DNA of 64,000 nucleotides, from assembly GCA_005223045.1 (NCBI GenBank), contig NJBM01000021.1, forward strand, positions 1 to 64,000, given 5' to 3'. This document shows, one piece after another, positions 58,518 to 64,000 of this stretch. The stretch comes from Planctomycetes bacterium B3_Pla. GTDB lineage: Bacteria; Planctomycetota; Phycisphaerae; Sedimentisphaerales; Anaerobacaceae. A model generated the notes under the pieces. The model ran no database searches. It was not told the DNA's origin and saw nothing but the letters and a program-made list of their open reading frames with translations. Within the stretch, counting starts at the first letter, position 1; every line of letters begins with the position of its first letter. The translations under genes were made by a program, and so were the position numbers.

Positions 58518-59132
58518 TCACAGGTCGGCAAGCATGGATTCCAGAAGTTCCATCGGCAGGCCCATTACATTTGTCAGGCTGCCGTCGATTCTTTCGATGA
58601 ATTCGTCGCCGGCCTCTTGTATCGCGTATGCACCGGCCTTGTCCCGCCATGAACCGCCCTCGATGTGCTCTGCGACCTGCTCTGCGGTCATTTTCCTCGG
58701 ATAGACCGCTGTCGAATCGCTCTCGATAAGCTCCGTGCCGTCGCAGAGCCTGATAATCGCAATGCCGGTTATTACTTTATGCGGCGTGCTAAAGAGCTTT
58801 TCAGTGATCTGTCGGGCCTCTTTCGCATCAGCAGGTTTTCCGATTATCCGGCCCTGATAATCCACCACCGTATCGGCGCCTATGACCAACGAATCCGGAT
58901 ATTTTCGGGCGACGCTCCCAGCCTTGGCCAGAGCCAGCCGTTCGGCATACTCACGGACAGCTACTCCCTCTGTGGGAAAAGTCGATTCGTCAACGTCGGC
59001 TTCGACAACCGTGAATTCGTAGCCGGCTTCGGCTAACAACTGTCTGCGCCGCGGTGAGGCTGAGGCCAGGATTAGAATTGGGAATTTAGAATTTGGAATT
59101 GAGAATTGAGAGTCACCAGTACCGGCGGCCAT
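58518..59132 (-). CDS. maf: Maf-family nucleoside triphosphate pyrophosphatase
   Basis: Maf proteins hydrolyse dTTP/UTP and modified nucleotides, as house-cleaning enzymes. The 204-residue protein has LILASASPRRRQLLAEAGYEF near residue 20, ADVDESTFPTE near 45, SLVIGADTVVDYQGRIIGKP near 83 and GGSWRDKAGAYAIQEAGDEFI near 155 (quoted in part: RDKAGAYAIQEAG). Family-like sequence begins only at residue about 19. The first 18 residues (AAGTGDSQFSIPNSKFP) are encoded by the repeat at 59080-59165, which also supplies GGAG before the ATG. No other in-frame start exists closer. Confidence 0.92.
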   Translation of the reverse strand: MAAGTGDSQFSIPNSKFPILILASASPRRRQLLAEAGYEFTVVEADVDESTFPTEGVAVREYAERLALAKAGSVARKYPDSLVIGADTVVDYQGRIIGKPADAKEARQITEKLFSTPHKVITGIAIIRLCDGTELIESDSTAVYPRKMTAEQVAEHIEGGSWRDKAGAYAIQEAGDEFIERIDGSLTNVMGLPMELLESMLADL

Positions 59133-59165
59133 ATTCCAAACTCCAAATTCTAAGTTCTAAATTCG
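59080..59165. repeat. GAATTTAGAATTTGG repeat palindrome overlapping the maf start
   Basis: TTGGGAATTTAGAATTTGG on the left faces CCAAACTCCAAATTCTAAGTTC on the right, so the block is an imperfect inverted repeat. The same unit occurs at 36040-36075. Confidence 0.6.
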
Positions 59166-60193
59166 ACGATTTGCCTGCAGAAAGCCAGGTATTCTTTTTC
59201 GATCCGCTCGAAATCGTCGCCTACGTACTCCTCGAATAATACCAGACCGACGATATGATTCCAGAGGATATTTCGCGGGATGTTTCTATCAGTTGCGATT
59301 TTCTTACTGACCCTGTCGAGGGGCCAATCCCCCCGCAGGCCGTCTGTAAGCAACCGATGATAATCGCCCAGACGCCGGCCGCCGTCTGCTTCCTGAAGGA
59401 ATCGCACCAGGGCATAGGATTGACTGTAAAAAGTCATTACCGCATCGGTTCGGTCCATAGCGAGCGCATCGCCCGGATTCGAGGCTATCAATTCCTTGAG
59501 CGGGATCATTCTGCCGCCGGTCAGCGTTTTGGCCAGTGCGTTAAGTCGATACGCGTTCCTGGCCGGATCGAGATAGAATGCCCCATCCTGCGCTTGGCCG
59601 GTCTCGAAGAGCATCGCAACACCTTCATCGAGCCAGCTCGGCAGCCGGAACCTGAAATGCCTGTCGGTGAATTGATGCCATCCCTCATGTCCGATAACTG
59701 CAAAAGTTCGCTCGGCGCCGATGTCGTATGCTACGCACGCACCGTTATGGTAATACGCGCCGGCCTTAATACTGCAAAACGTCTCGGCCTGCTCGCCTGC
59801 GAAGTCTCTCGTAAAATCCTCCCACTGCCGGCGGTCGGCGAAAAGATAGACCGTGAGTTTGGCTCGCGTCTCGATGAGCTCGGGCAATTGACTGTTATAG
59901 GCCCGATAGACCGACTCGACAAACCCCGGGATTCGGCGCAGCATTCCAGGTTTCGAGAGCGTTGTAAAAATCTCGTAGTGAGCGGTGGTCAGTTTCAGCC
60001 CGGGGCCATACTTGTTTGTCCAGACCTCGACGGACTCAAGCGAGGGAAGATTCCGGCCCAGCAGATAATCGAGCGTCTCGGCAGAGTTCTGCGGCCGGCC
60101 GGCAGAGGTTTCCGACATCCTGATATTATCGGGCCCGCAACCGGTAAGGCAAATGATCCCGATTGTCCAAATCAGCAGAGACCTTCTGGCCAC
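59150..60193 (-). CDS. Lipoprotein with HEGWH motif, DUF1570-like
   Basis: A 347-residue putative lipoprotein. The leader ends IICLTGCGPDN (lipobox LTGC) near residue 16. I start at GTG 60193 because GGAGG ends eight bases ahead; the frame extends 25 codons further. The mature part resembles DUF1570 proteins of planctomycetes: AHYEIFTTLSKPGMLRRIPG, then LPELIETRAKLTVYLFADRRQWEDF (in parts), then VIGHEGWHQFTDRHF near 194, with HExxH and a following WLDEGVAMLFE that supplies the downstream glutamate. That spacing suggests a zincin-like site, so peptidase activity is possible but unproved. It lies 18 bases before maf on the same strand. Confidence 0.82.
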   Translation of the reverse strand: MARRSLLIWTIGIICLTGCGPDNIRMSETSAGRPQNSAETLDYLLGRNLPSLESVEVWTNKYGPGLKLTTAHYEIFTTLSKPGMLRRIPGFVESVYRAYNSQLPELIETRAKLTVYLFADRRQWEDFTRDFAGEQAETFCSIKAGAYYHNGACVAYDIGAERTFAVIGHEGWHQFTDRHFRFRLPSWLDEGVAMLFETGQAQDGAFYLDPARNAYRLNALAKTLTGGRMIPLKELIASNPGDALAMDRTDAVMTFYSQSYALVRFLQEADGGRRLGDYHRLLTDGLRGDWPLDRVSKKIATDRNIPRNILWNHIVGLVLFEEYVGDDFERIEKEYLAFCRQIVEFRT

Positions 60194-60422
60194 AATCCCG
60201 CCTCCAGGCGCTGAGTAATGATATTTATCCCGGCACCCTCCGCGTTGCCGGGATAAAGCTTGATTCAAAAATGCTCCTCCAGGGCCCGAAAGCCCTTGTC
60301 ATCCCTACCATCGGCAGCAAACGGCCGGAAGTTCATTATATTTTGTCCACGCCAGGGGTATTTTTCGTCTAAACTTATGGCCGGCCCGATAAGGCAAATG
60401 CGATGCAATAGTAGGAGTACCA

Positions 60423-61019
60423 ATGAAGAGCCGAACAAAGAAGCTGCTCAAACGAGCCAGGAAGGCGGATACAAAGGCCGCATGTGAACTGCTGAGGATC
60501 TACTATGAAGACGTCTATTCATATTTGAGACGTCTCTGCGGTAGTCAGTCAGATGCCGAGGACTTGACTCAGCAGACCTTTCTAAAGGTGTGGTCTTCGC
60601 TCGATAGCTTCAAAGGTCGCAGTAGGTTTTCGACCTGGCTTTACAGGATTGCGTACAACACCTACATCGACTGGCAGCGTAAAAATCCCGGCAACGTTCA
60701 ATCCGACACGGATCAATGGTGGCGAGAATGGACAGACGGAAATCCCGGTCCCGCTGAAAAGCTTGCTCAACACCAATTGTCCCAGGAGCTTTACGAAGCT
60801 GTGGACCGGCTCGACGAGGACAAGAAACAGACCGTTCACCTGCATTACTACCAAGGATTGTCTCTTCGAGAAACAGCCAAAGTCCTGGGCATCGCAACAA
60901 GTACCGTAAAGTACAGACTTCGCGAAGTCTTCAGAATCCTTAGGATGAAGTTAGGTGTCAGAGAAACCGCACTTAAACAGAAACAAACAATTCCAATCGC
61001 ACAAGGAGAATCAATATGA
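60423..61019 (+). CDS. ECF RNA polymerase sigma factor
   Basis: A 198-residue sigma-70 family protein with only regions 2 and 4. Region 2 has LRRLCGSQSDAEDLTQQTFLKVW near residue 36 and STWLYRIAYNTYIDWQRK near 80. Region 4 has LDEDKKQTVHLHYYQGLSLRE and then AKVLGIATSTVKYRLREVFRI near 158 (in parts), the helix-turn-helix that reads the -35 box. TAGGAG precedes the ATG. The next gene begins inside the stop (ATGA), encoding a membrane protein that could be its regulator. Confidence 0.95.
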   Translation: MKSRTKKLLKRARKADTKAACELLRIYYEDVYSYLRRLCGSQSDAEDLTQQTFLKVWSSLDSFKGRSRFSTWLYRIAYNTYIDWQRKNPGNVQSDTDQWWREWTDGNPGPAEKLAQHQLSQELYEAVDRLDEDKKQTVHLHYYQGLSLRETAKVLGIATSTVKYRLREVFRILRMKLGVRETALKQKQTIPIAQGESI

Positions 61020-61552
61020 ATACGCGACAAGAAATCGAGCAACGTCTCAGGGCCGCCCCAAAGCCACCGGCGCCGGCTGGATTGATGAATAGGTTGCAGG
61101 CAGACGTCTCTGTCCCGGATATTAGTGTACGGCGGTCGGCTCTGGAGAGGTGGTTTGCCCCCACCGGTGGCCGAATCTCGCTTTGGCGGGTAGCCGCCGC
61201 AGCGGTAATTGCGATTACGGTTCTGCTGCCACTGAGCTATGGGGCAGACAAGCTTATGAACCTCTATCATCTCAGGTTTGAATCCAGACAGGTTAGCGAT
61301 GATGGAACTATCACGAGCACCACAAGTGAAGTGACTCTTTCCGGGGATTTTGCTGATGAAGAGGAAGCAAAGAGAGTATGGGAGGAGACCAGAGAACTGA
61401 AGAAAGCAGGCAAGTACGAGAGAACCTTCCGGAAAGAGATAGAAAGAAATGGAGTCAAAAGTCACATCTACACGTACCGTTATACCTTGTCAAACGGGCG
61501 TGTCGTGGGATTCGGCGAGTCGGAACGTGTCAAAGATGAAGAAGACCGGTAA
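61016..61552 (+). CDS. Single-pass membrane protein, possible anti-sigma partner
   Basis: A 178-residue protein with a cytoplasmic-like basic N-terminus (RQEIEQRLRAAPKPPAPAGL), one membrane segment near residues 60-80 (WRVAAAAVIAITVLLPLSYG) and a charged extracytoplasmic C-terminus rich in Glu/Lys (EEEAKRVWEETRELKKAGKY) ending in a beta-like RYTLSNGRVVGFGESER. It overlaps the sigma gene by four bases, the usual arrangement for sigma/anti-sigma pairs. It lacks the zinc H-x3-C-x2-C motif of ZAS anti-sigmas, so the role rests on context only. AAGGAGA precedes the ATG. Confidence 0.7.
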   Translation: MNTRQEIEQRLRAAPKPPAPAGLMNRLQADVSVPDISVRRSALERWFAPTGGRISLWRVAAAAVIAITVLLPLSYGADKLMNLYHLRFESRQVSDDGTITSTTSEVTLSGDFADEEEAKRVWEETRELKKAGKYERTFRKEIERNGVKSHIYTYRYTLSNGRVVGFGESERVKDEEDR

Positions 61553-61561
61553 GCAGCGAAA

Positions 61562-61595
61562 CCAGAAGCCTCGCTTGGCATTGCGAGGCTTCTGG
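61562..61595. terminator. Stem-loop between converging genes
   Basis: CCAGAAGCCTCGC (61562-61574) pairs perfectly with GCGAGGCTTCTGG (61583-61595), an 8-base loop between them. No long T tract on either side, but its place between convergent stops suggests termination in both directions. Confidence 0.65.
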
Positions 61596-61600
61596 CTTAG

Positions 61601-62161
61601 CTATATATCCTTAAAGTCCGCTCCGAATACTTCGGCGGTGAATAGATAGACTTCCGTTTCCGGGTCCTGCCAGGCGTTGGGGGCCAGACCTGCTTTGTGG
61701 GCGCAGCAGTTTGAAAGGAATTCTTCTTTGCTCCAACCTGTCTCAGGGGCCACCTGGGGCAGAAAACAGCCCGAGGTCCGGTCTTTTTTTATGTAGATGC
61801 CGTCAACGCCCAGCCGCAGGCTCAACGGATCGTCCGTCCGCTTTAGCGGCGAGAGAACCGATATCTCGACATCCAGTTGTTTCAGCTCGCGGGAAGTAAT
61901 CGGATCGGCGAGAAAACGCGGGTCGCCGGTAGCCGAGGCCTTCGCCATCTCAGCAATCAGCTCGATCAGCGGAGCCTCCGAAGTGAACTGGCCGAGGCAG
62001 CCTCGCAATCGGCCATGGTTCTTCAATGTCACAAAACACCCGCAGGGGGCGTTCAACTCCGTATCGTCCGATTCGGGATTTTGGGCCGGCCGGTCACAGA
62101 CGACCGCCTCGACGGTATCGCGGGCGATCTTCAGGAGCGTCTGTTTTTGCTGATCGTTCAT
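61601..62161 (-). CDS. amrA: AMMECR1-domain protein (AmmeMemoRadiSam system protein A)
   Basis: A 186-residue AMMECR1 protein. The key segment GRLRGCLGQFTSEAPLIELI is near residue 50, then ATGDPRFLADPIT near 77 and LDVEISVLSPLKR near 95. The late part LGVDGIYIKKDRTSGCFLPQVAPETGW (in parts: GVDGIYIKKDR, CFLPQVAPETGW) is diagnostic. It is one of three proteins in the AmmeMemoRadiSam set, with a Memo-like and a radical-SAM protein, but neither partner is adjacent here. Biochemical function is unsettled. The start at 62161 removes 11 unsupported codons. Confidence 0.9.
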   Translation of the reverse strand: MNDQQKQTLLKIARDTVEAVVCDRPAQNPESDDTELNAPCGCFVTLKNHGRLRGCLGQFTSEAPLIELIAEMAKASATGDPRFLADPITSRELKQLDVEISVLSPLKRTDDPLSLRLGVDGIYIKKDRTSGCFLPQVAPETGWSKEEFLSNCCAHKAGLAPNAWQDPETEVYLFTAEVFGADFKDI

Positions 62162-62203
62162 AATCGCAATCCAATATTTAGCCCCCAGTTCCACTGGGGG
62201 GCC

Positions 62204-62878
62204 CTAATGCACCCATTTTATAACAAGGAATCCGCCAATCAACAACACTACAAAAGCAAGAGAGAACCAGTTGAAGTATTTCTCGACAAAGGGGCGTATT
62301 CTTTCGCCCTTCCAGCCCATCAGGCCCGCCACGATAAAGAATCTCGCCGAGCGGCTTATAGTCGAAGCAACAAGAAATCCTGCAAAACTTATCTGCGCCA
62401 CTCCCGCCGATATGGTGCAAACTTTATAAGGCAACGGCGTAAATCCGCATGTAAAAACAACCCAGAAGTCGTACTCGTCGTACCATCTCTGGAATTTCGC
62501 GAAATTTGCCTCTGTCAGGCGGAGGCCGCCGAGGTGCGCAAATACCCACTGGCCTATCAAAGACCAAAGGAACATTCCGATACAGTAGCCGAGAATCCCG
62601 CCGAGCACGGATGCGATCGAGCAGGCAAGAGCGAACCTCAGCCATTTTTTCGGCGCCCCAAGCGCCAGCGGCCCCAACAACACATCCGGCGGGACAGGAA
62701 AAAAGCTGGACTCGGCAAAACTCAGAACAAACAACGCTGTCGTGCCGTGTTTCGTCTGCGCGAAATGAATAACCCAGTCATACAAGCGCCTGTGCCAATG
62801 CCACCATGCAACGGATTCGTCGCTCGTGGCTCGTGACTCATCGCTCGATTCATTCTGAGCTATTTCTCCGTTGGTCAT
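62204..62878 (-). CDS. VTT/YqaA-type membrane protein (DedA superfamily)
   Basis: A 224-residue integral membrane protein with four to five helices. The segment SFAESSFFPVPPDVLLGPLALG near 54 and the later FTCGFTPLPYKVCTISAGVAQIS near 138 carry the glycine/proline features of the SNARE-associated/VTT domain, as in YqaA. DedA relatives act in lipid scrambling and envelope homeostasis. The N-terminal 25 residues (NESSDESRATSDES) are encoded by a short GACTCATCGCTCG repeat. I start at ATG 62878 (MTNGEIAQ). It is 42 bases before the AMMECR1 gene on the same strand. Confidence 0.87.
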   Translation of the reverse strand: MTNGEIAQNESSDESRATSDESVAWWHWHRRLYDWVIHFAQTKHGTTALFVLSFAESSFFPVPPDVLLGPLALGAPKKWLRFALACSIASVLGGILGYCIGMFLWSLIGQWVFAHLGGLRLTEANFAKFQRWYDEYDFWVVFTCGFTPLPYKVCTISAGVAQISFAGFLVASTISRSARFFIVAGLMGWKGERIRPFVEKYFNWFSLAFVVLLIGGFLVIKWVH

Positions 62879-62935
62879 CCGGTATTCCCAAAAGCTGTTG
62901 CCGGAAGCGTAGTGGACAGACAATATTACTGCTCT

Positions 62936-63604
62936 TTACGTTATTCTTGTAGTGTTATCTTCGTCTGATAGCTTATATGTCCTGCAAAAATCTGCTGCCG
63001 ATGCGGCCGAATCGGCCCAGACAAATTCCCAGTCGTGGTCGAGGCAATGGTCCAGAATGTCATCGGGCTGAGCCGCATTCGGCTCAACTCCGAAATTGTA
63101 CTTGAGTACTTTATTGTAAACGTAGGCCACCAGCCAGGAACAGATTGGATATTTATTGTCCTTAATCAGACGCCTGAAAACATACCTGTTATTCAAGAGC
63201 CTGTCCAGTGCGTGAAGCACAATTCTACAGACACCGTATGTTCTACCCTTATAGTACTCGGCCTTTTCAATCATCTTCTGTTTCTGCTCTTCGTCGATAC
63301 CTCCGGGCTTTCGGCAGACCAGCAGCTTTGACTTCTTGCCCTCGTATGCAGTTATAGGCCTTATGACGGTCATCCACAACGCTTCGATTATTTCTACTTT
63401 CTCGCCCGCCCGCAGGACCATAGCCGAATGCGACGCCCAGGACGGCTCTTCCTCGTCCGCCCTACTGAAGAGCCGAACCAGCTTTGACAACAGCCCCCGG
63501 TTTTGAACGTGGATTACATCGCCAGTCTGCAAAATGGCCTTGTCCTCCGCTAGTTCATACCAGCCGGTCTTCGGCTTCGGACACGATTTATTCCTCTTTT
63601 TCAT
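62936..63604 (-). CDS. YiiX/YebB-like NlpC/P60-superfamily protein
   Basis: A 222-residue soluble protein in the permuted NlpC/P60 (YiiX-like) group. The motif order is LQTGDVIHVQNRGLLSKLVRLFSR near 32, then SWASHSAMVL near 62 (histidine) and EIIEALWMTVI near 79, and PICSWLVAYVYNKV near 155 (catalytic-type cysteine). This arrangement suits thiol hydrolases or acyl transferases acting on amides or lipids. The Cys-His pair is intact. No leader, so it is probably cytoplasmic. The start at 63604 lies inside the ion-channel gene, overlapping it by 17 bases. Confidence 0.78.
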   Translation of the reverse strand: MKKRNKSCPKPKTGWYELAEDKAILQTGDVIHVQNRGLLSKLVRLFSRADEEEPSWASHSAMVLRAGEKVEIIEALWMTVIRPITAYEGKKSKLLVCRKPGGIDEEQKQKMIEKAEYYKGRTYGVCRIVLHALDRLLNNRYVFRRLIKDNKYPICSWLVAYVYNKVLKYNFGVEPNAAQPDDILDHCLDHDWEFVWADSAASAADFCRTYKLSDEDNTTRIT

Positions 63605-64000
63605 TTGCAAATTCCCCCGCCGGCCCGCCAGCCGTAAACAATACCGCAAACCGCGTCACCAACGCACCCAAAAGAACATAACCCAAAATCACCTGCATCG
63701 TTAGCAAAATATGTCCCCAGATACTCTGCGCATTGGCATACATGTCGCCAAAGCCGAGAGTTGTCATCGTTACTACCGAAAAGTAAATGGGACGAAGAAA
63801 AACCAAGAGGCCATAGTGCCATAGAGGTAAATGCGGTTCTACCTCCATATTGCTGACAATCCCAGGAGGAAACAAATAGGCTAAGTTGGAATAAACCACC
63901 GCAAAAAACAATGCTAATCCGAAAAAGGTAAAAACAATCCGCTTTGTGGATATGCCATAGTCACTGATCAACCAAAATGATTTGACAAGCCATTTAAGCA
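63588..64000 (-). CDS. Potassium-channel-like protein, C-terminal part (gene cut by window edge)
   Basis: The frame stays open to the last base, so the N-terminus lies outside. The visible part of about 137 residues includes a membrane segment IVFTFFGLALFFAVVYSNLAY, a pore helix, the selectivity filter TMTTLGFGDMYAN, and a final segment LLTMQVILGYVLLGALVTRFAVLF, ending PAGEFANEKEE. The TxGFGD filter is that of two-helix potassium channels. Residues before the first segment (LVKSFWLISDYGISTKR) resemble bacterial ion channels that carry pentapeptide repeats upstream. A start at the TTG 63971 is possible but not supported. Confidence 0.85.
   Translation of the reverse strand, partial: LKWLVKSFWLISDYGISTKRIVFTFFGLALFFAVVYSNLAYLFPPGIVSNMEVEPHLPLWHYGLLVFLRPIYFSVVTMTTLGFGDMYANAQSIWGHILLTMQVILGYVLLGALVTRFAVLFTAGGPAGEFANEKEE

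Overview
The window looks like chromosomal DNA from a Gram-negative member of the Planctomycetota, most likely class Phycisphaerae (Sedimentisphaerales-like). This is inferred from gene style and not from a marker gene. The clues are several short prepilin-type proteins with the FTLIELLVVIAIIA leader and H-X9-D signature, two very large secreted LamG/FnIII-like proteins, Tat-exported sulfatases with a family 2 glycoside hydrolase, an LptD and LolCDE outer-membrane set, and an intergenic landscape full of short palindromic repeats. No rRNA, tRNA, CRISPR array, phage or complete insertion sequence was seen.

Layout. Positions 1-5.65 kb hold the end of a probable molybdopterin oxidoreductase, its four-cluster Fe-S subunit, a TorD-like chaperone, a small unknown protein and a run of molybdenum-cofactor genes (moeA, moaA, moaC, a MOSC protein, a Mog/MoaB protein). 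A cysteine-rich two-repeat protein and a Tat-exported protein follow. At 7.5-10.4 kb are an MFS transporter, purC and a cupin. The stretch 10.4-11.1 kb is non-coding and holds palindromic repeats and a compact promoter-to-terminator unit. Three prepilin-type genes (11.1-14.0 kb) face the first giant LamG protein (14.2-17.7 kb). Then come a small conserved-looking protein, queA, and an ABC-2 exporter pair.

From 22.1 to 30.2 kb a minus-strand block encodes a GH2 enzyme, two sulfatases, xylulokinase and xylose isomerase. It reads as a locus for desulfating and cleaving a glycan and catabolising xylose. From 30.4 to 48.3 kb, minus-strand housekeeping and envelope genes follow: L,D-transpeptidase, 5-formyl-THF cyclo-ligase, rarA, polyprenyl synthase, ilvE-like aminotransferase, LolD/LolE-like ABC genes, lysS, an S41 protease, class II aldolase and lptD. 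Only a TorF-like outer-membrane protein points the other way. From 48.5 to 53.1 kb are a small protein, a TPR-protein remnant, pilT, duplicated zinc-ribbon membrane proteins and a GspG-like pseudopilin. From 53.7 to 58.2 kb are a secreted protein and the second giant LamG protein. The right end carries maf, a DUF1570-like lipoprotein, an ECF sigma factor with a membrane partner, an AMMECR1 protein, a YqaA/DedA protein, a YiiX-like protein and the 3' part of a potassium-channel-like gene cut by the window edge.

The most unusual signals are: the two LamG genes, which share a promoter-like box, a domain order and a terminator as if duplicated as a whole unit; genes whose protein ends are encoded by intergenic palindromic repeats (maf, polyprenyl synthase, MFS); a probable leaderless rarA transcript; a compact putative small RNA or leaderless micro-ORF at 10.71-10.88 kb; and the cysteine-rich repeat protein next to the molybdenum-cofactor genes. 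I did not find a clear complete undescribed system; the best candidates are listed with scores.
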